64,000 nucleotides of DNA from Embleya sp049739465 (GTDB lineage: Bacteria; Actinomycetota; Actinomycetes; Streptomycetales; Streptomycetaceae): contig NZ_JBMHHY010000019.1 of NCBI RefSeq assembly GCF_049739465.1, positions 1 through 64,000 of the forward strand, read 5' to 3'. Below the pieces are notes generated by a model, which saw nothing but the letters and a program-made list of their open reading frames with translations, made no database searches and was not told the DNA's origin. Positions 9,191 through 18,555 of this stretch are shown piece by piece (the stretch's first letter is position 1; each line of letters starts with the position of its first letter). The position numbers and the translations under genes are program-made.

Positions 9191-9615
9191 GCCCGCGACA
9201 AGGCAGTCATGGAGGCCGCGTTGCACGAGTTGAGTCTCGCGCACAGCCGAGCCCTCGCGGCCCACGGCGTCGTCATTGCCGAACTTCTCGACCAACTCGG
9301 CGGGGCCACCGGCCGGCCACGCAGCGACGTCATCCAAGGTGTCGCTCTCGAACACATCCTGCCGCCTGAACAGGATCACGGCATGTGAAGTTGTGAATGG
9401 GTGCGGATCGGTACGCGAAGTCGCAGTGACGGGAGCCGGTTTCCGACTACGGGGCGCGTTCGGCATGCGCGACTCGACCCGGAACACATCGGCCGGTTCG
9501 ACTCACTGTCCGCGATCCCGGAGCCCAGTTCACCATCGGCCGCGTGCCTCCCCGCACAGGACCACCCGACGCCCTTGCCTACAGAGGGGAAGCGCGCATC
9601 CGTGTTCGGGCGCTG

Positions 9616-9852
9616 CTACTTGTTCACCCTGTCCTTGAACGCCGCTCCCGGACGGAAAGCCGGCTTGCCGGAGGCTTTGACGTCCATTGCCTCTCCCGCC
9701 TGCGGGTTGCGCATGGTGCGGGCTGCTCGGTGGGCCCGATGAAACGTTCCGAACCCCGTGATGGAGACGTCGTTGCCTTCGGCCACAGCGGCCACGATCG
9801 TTTCGAGGGCCGTGTTCAACGCGTCGGCGGCGAGGGTTCGGTCATTCGTCAC
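9616..9852 (-). pseudogene. HU-family DNA-binding protein, 5' end damaged
   Basis: 78 residues of an HU/IHF-type nucleoid protein are open from GTG 9852, including the DNA-binding arm region (GNDVSITGFGTFHRAHRAAR, RNPQAGEAM) and the C-terminal FRPGAAFKDRVN. The missing first helix is still visible upstream in another frame: after an AAAGGA site at about 9899-9904 comes ACG where ATG is expected, then KNKRDLIDAIAM and a TGA. Moving back one base at that point would join it to the rest with correct HU spacing. The gene therefore seems to have lost its start codon and suffered a one-base frameshift. A truncated HU from the GTG is possible but would lack helix 1. Confidence 0.7.
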
Positions 9853-9929
9853 ATCGCTATCGCATCGATCAGATCGCGCTTGTTCTTCGTGCGGAATTCC
9901 TTTCCTGGGTGTTGGGTGCGGTCAGACCC

Positions 9930-10655
9930 TCACACACTTGCCGGGAACACGGCACTTTGCAGCCAGACCCTCAGCGGACCGACCGGCTCGAAGCCCTGAC
10001 GGACGGCGACCACCAGGTCATCTCCGTGCTCGTAGCCGACCACGGGCAGGGTGGGGAACAGCCGGTGCACCGCCTCCAGTACGACCGGCCACGCCGCGTC
10101 GGGGCCGCCGTTCAGCGCAAAGACGTTGGAGATTCCGACGACCTGGTCGCTGCGGCTCGCCACCGCTCCGGCATGCACCCCGCCGTCGGGGGACAGTCCG
10201 GCGATCACGAACGTGGCCGGGTCATTGAGCAGTTCGGGCCGGAAGAGGTCCGCGTTACCGTTCCCGCCGTCCCAAGCGAGCGCCCATGCGCGCAGCGTGT
10301 CCGGGGCGCCGGCCACGTCCCAGGCAAGGCCCGACGCGGTGGCGGGAGCGCTCGCCGGGCGGTGGATCCACTGCGCCTCGAACAGCACCTCGAAGCCGGC
10401 CTCCGCCAGGTCGAGGTCGGCGAAGCTGTCCTTGACGGAGGCACCGGGCGTCGAAGTGTCGATCCGGATCGCCAGCGCGGCCGGGTCGGCACCCGGCATC
10501 AGCGTAACCGCGTCGGGATAGTACAGCGGTGTGCGAGCCGGGGCAGTCCAGTCCTGTGCACCGAACTCACCCGCCAAGCCGTGTGATCGGCTCATCGCCG
10601 CGCACCATTCAGCGTTGTTGCGAGCGGCCGTTCGGATCAGGAGCTCATTCGGCAT
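9930..10655 (-). CDS. GNAT-like acetyltransferase, hypothetical
   Basis: 241-residue cytoplasmic protein. It opens with LLIRTAARNNAEWCAAMSRSHG and has a C-terminal half with VAGISPDGGVHAGAVASRSD-like strands, a NVFALN segment, VLEAVHRLFPTLPVVGYEHG and the final GFEPVGPLRVW, which looks like the last strands of a GNAT fold (similar to GFxxxGxLRVW). The N-terminal half is divergent. ATG 10655 is used; a GTG two codons upstream is an alternative, and neither has a clear ribosome-binding site. Monocistronic. Substrate unknown. Confidence 0.75.
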   Translation of the reverse strand: MPNELLIRTAARNNAEWCAAMSRSHGLAGEFGAQDWTAPARTPLYYPDAVTLMPGADPAALAIRIDTSTPGASVKDSFADLDLAEAGFEVLFEAQWIHRPASAPATASGLAWDVAGAPDTLRAWALAWDGGNGNADLFRPELLNDPATFVIAGLSPDGGVHAGAVASRSDQVVGISNVFALNGGPDAAWPVVLEAVHRLFPTLPVVGYEHGDDLVVAVRQGFEPVGPLRVWLQSAVFPASV

Positions 10656-10920
10656 CGTCACGAGTGTGGATCATGGTCATCGGGGTCCGGGACGTCCAAC
10701 GGTTTTCCGCGCCCGCAGGACGCGCGCTCCGCCCGAAGGCCCTGCGCCCGGCCTATGGAAAATTGTGTGACCGTGGCCCTGGGGAATTACGGGCTCTGTC
10801 GCTGATCTTGGATGCTGTTGGTGATCTTGAGGATTCCCCTCGGTTCGCCATGCTGACTACTTGGGCGGATGCTGCTTCGCTGGGAGAGGAGCGAACTGCG
10901 GCGAGGGGGCGGCTGTGTCG

Positions 10921-11440
10921 ATGGGTTCGGGTTCGAGGGTGGGTATCCCGGTGTGAACCCTCGAGGTTGCACGGGCTGCCAACCCTCGTGGCACCGCGGC
11001 GATGTGGGTGCGGGATCGGCTCTCCGAGTTGTTCTGGGACGAGGACTTCGCGGACTGGTATCCGTCGGACGGGCGACGCGGGATTCGCCCGCTCGGTTGG
11101 CCGTTGGTATCGGTGTTGCAGTTCACGGAGAACCTGACGGACCCAGAGGCGGCCGAGGCGGTCCGTTGCAGGATCGACTGGCACGCGTTGGGATTGGAGT
11201 TGGACGATCCCGGGTTCGACCACTCGGTGTTGTCCGAGTTCCGTGATCGGATCGCGGAAGGCGATCGGGCGGACCGGCTGCTGACGGTGTTCGTGGAGCG
11301 ACTGGTGGCGGCCGGGCCGGTGCGAGGTGGTGGGCGGCAGCGGACCGACTCCACGCACGTGCTGGCCGCAGCGTGGCGACTCAACCGAGCCGAACCGGTC
11401 GGGGAGAGTCTGCGGGCCGCGTTGGAGGCAGTGGTCACGG
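10921..11440 (+). pseudogene. IS1182-like transposase, truncated and with in-frame TGA
   Basis: From ATG 10921 the frame reads a short N-terminus, a TGA at 10954-10956, then VARAANPRGTAAMWVRDRL, FADWYPSDGRRGIRP, VSVLQFTENLTDPEAAEAV, DDPGFDHSVLSEFRDRIAEG and RQRTDSTHVLAA, the N-terminal (DUF772-type) half of IS1182/IS5-like transposases. Homology-like text ends after about 11440 (ESLRAALEAVV); the DDE catalytic half is absent. It abuts a hypothetical gene on the other strand. Confidence 0.8.
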
Positions 11441-11498
11441 CGGACAGACGACACGCCGTCCACCGACCGCAGGGGCCCGTCGCCGGCGCCCTGCATCG

Positions 11499-12009
11499 TC
11501 AGCCGCGTCCCGCCGATCCCTCCTCCGCAACGACCTCGGCCGGGTTCCCGGAGGCGCGGACGGCCGCGTACGCGGGATACAGCGGGCTGCGCGGGTCGAC
11601 GTCCACGGTCCAGCCGTCGGCGGCGTAGCGGCGTAGCGGCGCAGCAGGTCGGCGGTCCAGGTGGTGTCGTGGGGGTCGGTCGGGACGTCGTAGGGGCTGT
11701 GGAGCACCAGGACGGTGACGGGCGTGTCCCAGCCGGACCAGGTCGCGGTTTTGCCGTCGCGGACCGGGCGCAGGACGTGTTCGATGCGGCGTACCCGCAG
11801 GAAGGCGCCCGCGTCTCCGCGCAGTTGCGGTACGGCCTCGAGGGTGCCTGCGCGCAGGGTCATCGTGGACAGGTGGTCGCCGACGGCGGGTACGGTCGCG
11901 CCTTCGTGGCCGTCGTCGCGGGACAGGGCCGCGAGGTAGTTCCGGGATGGTTCGTCGAGGGGGCCGACGCTCTCGTACAGTTCGATGCGCACTCCGAGTT
12001 GGACCATCG
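11499..12009 (-). pseudogene. Hypothetical gene frameshifted by an 8-bp tandem duplication
   Basis: From ATG 12009 (GAGGA about 8 bases upstream) the frame encodes a well-formed protein: GVRIELYESVGPLDEPSRNY, GNHLSTMTLRAG-like and FLRVRRIEHVLRPV strands, then DTPVTVLVLHSPYDVPTDP and WTADLLRRYAA. At 11622-11637 an 8-bp unit is present twice in tandem; removing one copy continues naturally as DGWTVDVDPRSPLYPAYAAV and ends at TGA 11499. As written, the reading frame shifts and runs to 11435 with an unrelated tail. Function unknown; resembles a conserved actinobacterial family of about 170 aa. Confidence 0.65.
11622..11637. repeat. 8-bp tandem duplication causing a frameshift
   Basis: GGCGTAGC occurs twice back to back (11622-11629 and 11630-11637) inside the reversed hypothetical gene at 11499-12009. 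One copy restores the expected protein frame, so it looks like a replication-slippage event. Confidence 0.7.
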
Positions 12010-12450
12010 GGTCATCCTCGTTGAGAGTCGCCGCTCGGCGCAGGCAGTTGCGTGAACGAGAAGTTGGGGATTCGGGTCCCGACGTCCGATACCTGGCGTC
12101 CTTGATGCCCCGAGACGACCGCACTCGCGGGCACGGCCGGCCTCGGGGACCGGCTTTGTTCCGTCGAACTCGGTGACACTGCGGTCATCCGGCTGACGAT
12201 CGCTCTCCTGCAGGCCGCCCACGTGTTCAGCCCGCTCCTCGACGGCGACCCGCTGCGCCCGGCGGTCAGCCGGGCGCTCGCGGACCTGGGGCTTGGCAGT
12301 GTAGGTGGGTCCTGACTCCAGCGGTAGGTGAGTTCCGGGTTCTGGCAGATCTTGGGGAGTGGTCACGGAAGGCGACCTTGCTGTTCGAACGCGGGGGTTG
12401 GCCACGGGCCCGGGCACCTGATCCGGACGCCTGCCTCGTAGCCTCTGCCC
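12010..12450. other. Intergenic, possible coding remnant
   Basis: No intact gene. On the plus strand about 12165-12315 reads LTIALLQAAHVFSPLLDGDP followed by AVSRALADLGL and a stop, with gene-like composition but no start; it may be the tail of a lost gene. The remainder shows nothing. Confidence 0.3.
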
Positions 12451-12999
12451 ATGACTGATGATCCATTTCCCTGCCGCTGTGTCCTTTGCCATGACTACGG
12501 CGATCGAGGCGACGCGGACCGGGGCGACCTGACGATCATCGAGAACGTGCAGCAGCATGGTTGGCACGTGGTCATGGTGCCCGAGGACGACATCGGTCCT
12601 GGATTCGCCTACACGATCGGCCTGTCACACACGCACAGCGCGCCTGAGCTCGCCATGTTCGGGCTCGATGTCCACGCCATGCATCTCATGCTCAATACGC
12701 TCGGCAAGGAGGCCGCGATCGGAGCCGTACTGGATGACGGCCGGCATCGTCATGACGTTGTCGACGGCCGGGAAGTCGCCCTCAAGAAGGTCGACCTCCG
12801 TTGGTACCGGACCTTCTTCGGAAGGGCCATCGGGTTCTACCGCCGACCGCCCTTTCCTGTGCTTCAGGTCGTTTGGCCTGATCCGGAAGGCCGCTTCCAT
12901 TGGGATGAGCAGGTTGGGCAAAGGTACCGAGAGTCACAGCCTCAGCTGTGGCTGCCGCCAGGCGAACACTCTGCCGGCATCTGGACCACAGAGCTCTGA
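12451..12999 (+). CDS. DUF4262 domain-containing protein
   Basis: 182-residue cytoplasmic protein. The DUF4262 pattern is clear: VQQHGWHVVMVPEDD, then FAYTIGLSHTHSAPELAMFG around residues 50-70, followed by HAMHLMLNTLG and a C-terminal VLQVVWPDPEGRFHWD. The N-terminus carries CRCVLCHDYG, a possible metal-binding pair of cysteines seen in some members. The molecular function of DUF4262 is not established. ATG 12451 starts right before the conserved region. No operon partners; a transposase remnant faces it downstream. Confidence 0.85.
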   Translation: MTDDPFPCRCVLCHDYGDRGDADRGDLTIIENVQQHGWHVVMVPEDDIGPGFAYTIGLSHTHSAPELAMFGLDVHAMHLMLNTLGKEAAIGAVLDDGRHRHDVVDGREVALKKVDLRWYRTFFGRAIGFYRRPPFPVLQVVWPDPEGRFHWDEQVGQRYRESQPQLWLPPGEHSAGIWTTEL

Positions 13000-13015
13000 C
13001 CCATGCTGCGAGAGG

Positions 13016-13420
13016 TCACCGGAGAAGGATCATCTTCCGGAGCAGGGTAAATCCGGCCCTGCCGTAGAGCTGCCTTTTGATCTTCTTGATGCGGTTCACG
13101 GCGCCTTCGACACTGCCGGAGTTCCACTCCAGGGTGAGTCCGGCCGTTACGGCGTCGAAGTCGCGGAGCAGGTGCAGTGCGAACCCGGTGAGGCCGGGTA
13201 GCCGGCTGGCGTCGACGGCGTCGATCCAGGTGGGAAGCCCGGATCCGGAACGGTGGCCGAGGAGCTCGCCGAATTCGCGGACGTGTGCGGCGGCCGCGTC
13301 CAGCTCGGGACAGCGGGCCAGGACCTCCTTGAGGTCAGCTCGTTCTTCCTCGTTCAAGGACTCGGGGTGCGGCCGGCCGGTCTTCGAAGGCTCCTGCTCC
13401 ACCATGCTCGTGGCCCCACC
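13016..13420 (-). pseudogene. ISL3-family transposase, C-terminal remnant
   Basis: The frame holds EERADLKEVLARCPELDAAA, FGELLGHRSGSGLPTWIDAV, then DAVTAGLTLEWNSGSVEGAV and NRIKKIKRQLYGRAGFTLLR, the signature C-terminus of ISL3 transposases, ending at 13016. The catalytic N-terminal and middle parts are missing; upstream text (13420-13715) is unrecognisable. Confidence 0.8.
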
Positions 13421-13714
13421 CGTGCCCGTGATCGGCCTGTACAGGTTCTGCGCCGAAGGGAACACCCTGCGCGCACTGCGCGACGCCGGCGTGCGGCGGT
13501 CTCGTCGTATGGGTGGTGGTGGAAGCCTTGGGTTCCGTGTTCGCGGTTGTGGCGCACGCACACCCACCGCACCAACACGGCCGTGGTCGCCGGGTCCACC
13601 GCCAACCGGTCCAACAACGACTCCCGGCGCAGCCCGGCGGTCGAACGGTGCGACGCGGATCCGGTGGGAGACAGGGTGCAGGACCGGTGGGTGCGAACGG
13701 CTCGACGGGGCCGA

Positions 13715-14030
13715 AGGTCGGCGCGGGTTGCGGTCGACGTCGGTACGGTCGGTGAGGAGATGGGTTCGGGCCGGGTGTGCGGGAGTTGCTGGGGTGTGGC
13801 GTGCAGGGCGGCGCAGGGGGCGCCGGTCGAGGGCCTCGACGGCTCCGGGGGGGCTTGCTGGGTCGTCGGGCGGGCGGTGTGCAGCCCGGAGAAGGACACG
13901 TGCCCGCCTGTCCCGCCGTACTCCCCGAACCACTCGGTCCGGCCTCGCCTCGAGGAACCCCCGGCAATTCCTTACTACTTACCGACACGGTTAATTCCTT
14001 ACAGAAAACCTGTGTGGTTGTGTGGTTTCG
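13715..14030. repeat. Dispersed repeat, copy A (partner at 58385-58790)
   Basis: About 300 bp resemble a stretch at 58.4-58.8 kb in the same orientation, sharing GTCGACGTCGGT, GATGGGTTCGGGCC, GCGGGAGTTGC and the ends AATTCC...TGTGTGGTTGT. Neither copy holds an intact gene. Probably the non-coding or degraded part of a shared insertion sequence. Confidence 0.55.
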
Positions 14031-14126
14031 GCCGGTCTCGTTCGATGCGAAGGCCGAAGCATGTTGGTTGTCACCAGGGCGCGCCGCGGAGCCGCGAGAG
14101 GGCCGTGCGGGAGGTGAGGTGGTGGT

Positions 14127-14400
14127 TTAGCTGCCGGAGCCGAGGCGGCTGAAGGCCCAGCGGAGGATCTCTTGGTCGACGTGGGTGCGGCCGGTGCGTT
14201 CGAGGGCGGTGTGGGTGTGGGCGGTCAGGCGGGCCCAGTTGCGGAAGTTGCCGTGGGCGGCGCGTGGCTGTCGGCGAACGTGATGTCGTTCGGGTCGGCG
14301 TCGGCCCAGATGGGGTGGTAGAGCGGGATGACGTCCTGGACCTCGTCGGGGGTGAGGCGGGTGAAGCGCTGCCGGATGAAGATCCGGGAGCAGACGACTC
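14127..14400 (-). pseudogene. TniB/TnsC-like transposition ATPase, C-terminal fragment
   Basis: Leftward text begins RIFIRQRFTRLTPDEVQDVI, PLYHPIWADADPNDITFAD, then after a frameshift near 14265 continues HGNFRNWARLTAHTHTALE and VDQEILRWAFSRLG to the stop at 14127. This is the C-terminal lid of the AAA+ ATPases that accompany TnsB-like transposases in actinomycetes. Walker motifs and the N-terminal half are absent. Confidence 0.6.
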
Positions 14401-14791
14401 ACCCACGAAAACACCCCGAACTGGCACGATATCTGAACCTGGAACCAAACACGATTACGGAACAAAACGCTCTTTGAAGGCGCTCTCACCTGCACGGATG
14501 GATTTTCGGCACCCACCGCGTTGTCCAAGGGGTGGTGAGGCCGGTTCCTCCGGCGGCCGGCGTTGCCTCCCGGGCCGGGGAGCACCGATCGCCCGGCGAA
14601 GCGCAACTCGTGGATGGCCACTTCGGTGGCGGCGCGGCCGGGGGGTCCGGCGGCATTCCCGGTCGGGAACGCCGCCGGGCCCGGGAAGACCCTGGATCCC
14701 GCGGGGGCGACGCGGACGACCGCGCCGAACGGCACCGGTTTGGTGACCTCTCCCGGAAGGGTCTTGCCTGGGGCCTTGTTTGCGTTACGGC
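14401..14791. other. Intergenic, nothing recognised
   Basis: About 390 bases between the TniB-like fragment and a secreted-protein pseudogene. Around 14400-14470 it is less GC-rich than its surroundings. No gene or repeat was recognised. Confidence 0.35.
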
Positions 14792-15290
14792 CTACAGCCA
14801 GAAGGTGGTCATGTTGTTGTTCCACCCGGATGCAAACAGCTGTTCGTGTGCAAAGCCCGCGTTGATCCTGAGGCGGGTGTCGGACCTCGGCGTTATCTGG
14901 CCGCCGGTCGGAGCGCCGTTGCTGAAGGAGAGCCGCTGGTTGCTATGGCCGTTGCAGCTCCAGACCAACATCCTGTCCGTGCTGGGTAAGTCCAGGCGCA
15001 GGCCCAGGTGTAGTACGGGTGCAGGTACCAGCCGCCTTCGCGGGCGGGCTCCAGGCACCAGCGCTCGTTGTCCTGGACGTGGCCGTTCTGGGAGACGTAC
15101 TCCCAGGTGTCCACGACCGCGCCCTTGCCGCCCAGCCGTGTACCTCCATGTACGCGTTGCCGGCCCGGTAGGTGTGTACGCCGCGCCCCCGCATCGGTCG
15201 GCGGCGGCCGGCGGCGCCGTCGAGGCGTGCGCGGCACCGGTGCCGACGCCGAGCGCCGCCACCGTGGCGGCTGTGGGGCGTTCACGAGTG
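14792..15290 (-). pseudogene. Frameshifted secreted protein gene
   Basis: Reading leftwards: a signal-peptide-like end (AALGVGTGAAHA), HTYRAGNAYMEVHG, GKGAVVDTWEYVSQNGHVQD, WCLEPAREGGWYLHPYYTWA, then VWSCNGHSNQRLSFSNGAP and AHEQLFASGWNNNMTTFWL to the stop. These blocks lie in three frames, requiring about three frameshifts. The Trp/Gln-rich pattern suggests a small secreted, possibly beta-trefoil-like protein. Not expected to be functional. Confidence 0.55.
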
Positions 15291-15372
15291 AGGTTGACGT
15301 GCGGGAATGGGTCGAACTGATGCTCGGTTTCCCGTGTGTTCAGAGATCGCTTCCCGCCGACCGTGAGCCTGC

Positions 15373-15660
15373 TCAGAGTCCGCGGAGTGCGTTCCAGAGG
15401 TCGTCGTATGCGTCCCAGCAGTCGACGGTGCCGTCGCTGTTGAGCGAGCCCATGTACCAGTCGTCATCGTCGACGGCCTTCACGACACAGAGGTCGTGGA
15501 AGCCCAGGACGATCTCCGGCTGTAGGACCTCGTCCGGAGCATGTGGTTGGCCCAAGTACGTCACGACCCGCTCGGTGTTCAACACGACGGCCTCCCGATC
15601 ACCGGACACGTCGCGTATCCGCTGAAGGGTCCAGCCGTCGGGGAGCTCGCCTCGTGTCAT
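15373..15660 (-). CDS. Hypothetical protein, 95 aa
   Basis: Small acidic cytoplasmic protein starting MTRGELPDGWTLQRI, with YLGQPHAPDEVLQPEIVLGF and DDDDWYMGSLNSDGTVDCW, ending NALRGL. The pattern of short strands and acidic loops recalls immunity-type or SMI1-like small proteins, but no family is assigned. ATG 15660 is used; GTG 15684 is an in-frame alternative. It stands alone between a pseudogene and the DUF6210 gene on the same strand (174 bp apart). Confidence 0.6.
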   Translation of the reverse strand: MTRGELPDGWTLQRIRDVSGDREAVVLNTERVVTYLGQPHAPDEVLQPEIVLGFHDLCVVKAVDDDDWYMGSLNSDGTVDCWDAYDDLWNALRGL

Positions 15661-15833
15661 GCCACCGATTCTGTCGAACCGCACCGATCACGTATGCGAC
15701 GGGGTGTTCAACGAGTGCGTCCGAGGAGGCGACTTGCGGTGCCTTTGCGGATGGTTTTCCGGCCGTCCGAAGATCGTTGTCCCAGTTGGGCGGCGGAGCC
15801 TCGGTCTGTGTGTGGCGTTCTGCGTTCGTGTGG

Positions 15834-16277
15834 TCAGTCGGAGTTCGACCAGACGAGGATGCCGGTTCCGAGCTCGGTGGTCACGGGAATCCATGCCTCC
15901 GTTACCTCGGACAGGCGGGACTCGTCGACGTGGATGGGAGTGCCCGGGTAGCCCATGACGGGGGCGGAGTCGAAGTCCGCAGGGAACTTGATCGTGGAAA
16001 TCGCCGCGCGGAGCGAACCTAGGTGGTCCGAGGTCCATGTCCGAGGCCCGCCGCAGCCGGAGAACTCCCTCACGAACAGGTCGATCAGGGCCGCATACGC
16101 GTCGGGGGCCTCGATGGGGATCAAATGACCCTCGACCCGACTCTGCATACAGGCGGTGCCGCACGTCTGGATCTCGTAGACCATGCCGCTCGGGGCTTCC
16201 AGGACGACGAACAACCAGTCGTAGTCGAGGCGGTCGAGGTGATCGAGATCGACATGCATTCTGCGGCGGCGCTCCAT
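15834..16277 (-). CDS. DUF6210-like protein
   Basis: 147-residue protein with LDYDWLFVVLEAPSGMVYEI, GTACMQSRVEGHLIP, then LSEVTEAWIPVTTELGTGIL and the terminal VWSNSD. This matches the layout of the DUF6210 family (WLFVVVEAP near the start, VLVWxNSD at the end), common in streptomycetes and of unknown function. ATG 16277 is preferred over the longer in-frame start at 16379 because the family begins close to the WLFVV strand; ATG 16259 is also possible. Confidence 0.75.
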   Translation of the reverse strand: MERRRRMHVDLDHLDRLDYDWLFVVLEAPSGMVYEIQTCGTACMQSRVEGHLIPIEAPDAYAALIDLFVREFSGCGGPRTWTSDHLGSLRAAISTIKFPADFDSAPVMGYPGTPIHVDESRLSEVTEAWIPVTTELGTGILVWSNSD

Positions 16278-16869
16278 CCCCGCATCCTGCCCCATCCTCG
16301 GCGAGGCCGTTCTGTGCCACAGCGCGGGGGATTCGACCCTGACTCGCGAACAGCTCGGCCGGTTCCCGCCGGGAGACACGTTGTCCGGCGTCGCCCGGCG
16401 AGCAGTGCCCGGGAGTTACGCCTGTTCCACATCTTCCGGCGGCACCGGCCGGTCCGCTTCGGGCGCTACGGCCGGGGATTCGTCGACGGTGAGCCTGTGT
16501 CCTCGGGCCGCCGGATACGCATCCAAGTCGTGTATATGGCCGTCATGAGGGTGGACAATGCCGTCGTAGTGCCTGGCGGCGGGGTTGCCACTTCGCCAGA
16601 GTTGCACCCATTCCCATCCCGGCGGGGGGTGGGGCGCGGGCGTCCGTCAAAAAAGTTGTGCACCCCACGGGCCGGCCGGGATGTTCACCGCGCGCGTTCG
16701 TGGCTCTTGCGGCCCTCGGCGGCCCTCTCGTGGTGGGGACATGCGGCCGCGGAGCAGGGCGGCGCGGGTGAGTTCGGTGCCGGCGGGGGCGCGGTCGAGG
16801 AGGGTGCGTGGTCGGGAGCCCCGGGGCGTGGAACCGGCGTTCGCGGAAGGTCGAGGATCGGGGAAGCAT
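16278..16869. other. Gene-poor stretch
   Basis: About 590 bases with no recognisable gene on either strand. Contains AT-richer patches near 16540-16660 and one run of six A residues at 16649, but no clear promoter or terminator. Confidence 0.35.
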
Positions 16870-17466
16870 GCGGTCGCGCCGTCATGGTTGCCCAAAACGC
16901 CGTCGCGTCGACCGGGTTCGACATGCGGTGCGTCGTGCGCGTCGGGTCGCTCCGCGAGTGCGGACACCTCGTAAACCTCGTCCGGCGTCGCGCGCAGCCG
17001 TTCGACGTCCGCCCACACCACGTCGATCGGGACCATTCCCGGCAGAGCCCCGTGTTCCGCCTCGCGTTTCGCGGCCACGAGGTCGCCGAGGTACGCCGGT
17101 GCCGCATCCGGGCGCAGGCAGGCCGGTTCCCGCGGGTCGGCGACCACCCGCCCCGTCCTCATCAGGTGGATTCCGGCCGGCCGTACCCGGAACGTGCAGA
17201 GGAGCGGCTCGAGTTCGCGGGTTCGGTCGAAACAGTCGCGACCGGGTACGGGCGAATCCGGCGCGGTGGTGCGCGTGGTGCCGGGCCACCACTCGGGGCA
17301 CGAGCACCACCAACTCGGCGTGCGCGGCCGTGGTGTGCACGATCAGTGGCGACGGCAACTGCTCCAGGACGCAGCCGTTGCGACGCGGCAACAACCGCGC
17401 GAACCTGCTCAGGTCGTGCCAGATCAACGGCCTGGACACGCTGGAGTCGCAGAGTCGACCGGACAA
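16870..17466 (-). pseudogene. Nucleotidyltransferase-superfamily gene, frameshifted
   Basis: Leftward text starts SGRLCDSSVSRPLIWHDLSR and LPRRNGCVLEQLPSPLIVHT, typical of DNA polymerase beta-like nucleotidyltransferases, then shifts frame near 17280 to ELEPLLCTFRVRPAGIHLMR, TGRVVADPREP, and AYLGDLVAAKREAEHGALPG. At least one frameshift and a missing N-terminus (no GSxxxG/DxD nucleotide-binding part) make it non-functional. The hypothetical gene at 17470-17820 lies directly upstream. Confidence 0.65.
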
Positions 17467-17469
17467 ACC

Positions 17470-17820
17470 CTACCCGGACGGCCGAATCGCGGCGAACTGT
17501 GCACTCATGGCGGGACCCAGGTGGTCGACAAGGCCGTATCCGGGCTGATCCGGCCACGGCAGATTGAACAGGAACGAGGTAGTAATCACCTGGGCCGTTT
17601 CGGGGACATCGAGTCGAAGCTGCTCTTCCAGGAACCGCAGCGTCACCCGCCAGTCCGTCTCGTCCCCTCCGAGGAACGACGCAACGGTCTCCCGAACGAC
17701 ATCCCAGAAGAACACATGCGGCAGGACACCGTGCTCGTTGAAGACATGCACGTCGAACAAGTCCTCGAAGCCGGGCACAACCGCGACCAAATCCCGCACC
17801 AGCCGAACATCCCGCTCCAC
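17470..17820 (-). CDS. Conserved hypothetical protein, 116 aa
   Basis: GTG 17820 follows a strong GGGGGAGGGGG stretch. The protein starts ERDVRLVRDLVAVVPGFEDL, continues HVFNEHGVLPHVFFWDVVRE, LRFLEEQLRLDVPE and TSFLFNLPWPDQPGYGLVDH, and ends LGPAMSAQFAAIRP. It is a mostly helical soluble protein that looks intact and conserved, of unknown function. Its stop lies just before the nucleotidyltransferase remnant. Confidence 0.75.
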   Translation of the reverse strand: MERDVRLVRDLVAVVPGFEDLFDVHVFNEHGVLPHVFFWDVVRETVASFLGGDETDWRVTLRFLEEQLRLDVPETAQVITTSFLFNLPWPDQPGYGLVDHLGPAMSAQFAAIRPSG

Positions 17821-17944
17821 GGCACCCCCTCCCCCGGGCCCTCAGAGTAGGTCCACCGGCGTCGAGTTGGCTGCGAATAGATCCACCGGCATCGAGCCGG
17901 CCGCCGAGGTGCCGGCGCAGCGCGTGGCCCCGGGCCCGCGCACG

Positions 17945-18555
17945 CCAATCCCGGCCCTGGCGGGAGCGTTCCGGCAGTGCCCGGTGCGGGGTTTGTCCGG
18001 CGGCGGCTTCGATACCGCCCGCCTCGAGGATGCGGTCGTGGACGGAGATCGGGCGGGTCGCGGGATCCGGTCCGTGTCGTCGGGCCTGGTCGTGGACTGC
18101 GGCGAGCATCGCGTCGTAGTCACGGGGTGTTCCGGTGTCGCCGTCGACGTAGCGGTGGGGGGCGCAGCTCCCGGACTCGGCGATGCCGTGTCCCATCCGT
18201 CCGATCACGCGCAGGAGTTCGGTGTCGAAGCTCGGCCCGCGGTCGTGCACCAGGGGCAGGGCGGTGTGCAGCACGTGGGCGGGGAATGCCTCGTAGCCGG
18301 CCTGGGGATCGGTGACGTCGAGGTCGAGGAGTTCGGCGATGGCTTGACGGTACAGGCGGGCGGTGGCGTTGGGGCCGGTGGGCGGATAGTAGCCGTGCGC
18401 GTCGGGCAGGCGCCGCGACCCGATGGCCGCGCCCACGCCGGTGGTGTCGAGTTCGCGCAGCAGGAGGCCGATCTGTTCCAGGGGGTAGGCGAGGTCGGGG
18501 TCGGTGTAGGCGGCGGTTCGGCAGCCTTCGCGGGTGAGTTGTTCGAGGCCCACAG
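17945..18555 (-). pseudogene. Family 2-type glycosyltransferase fragment
   Basis: The frame carries REGCRTAAYTDPDLAYPLEQ (DxD-like donor-site region), GAAIGSRRLPDAHGYYPP, ARLYRQAIAELLDLDVTDPQ and AGYEAFPAHVLHTALPLVHD, then FDTELLRVIGRMGHGIAE and YVDGDTGTPRDYDAMLAAVHD. This is the middle and C-terminal half of a GT2 polyprenyl-phosphate-type transferase. The N-terminal Rossmann half is missing upstream of 18555, and no proper stop follows the conserved end. Probably a 5'-truncated gene. Confidence 0.65.
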
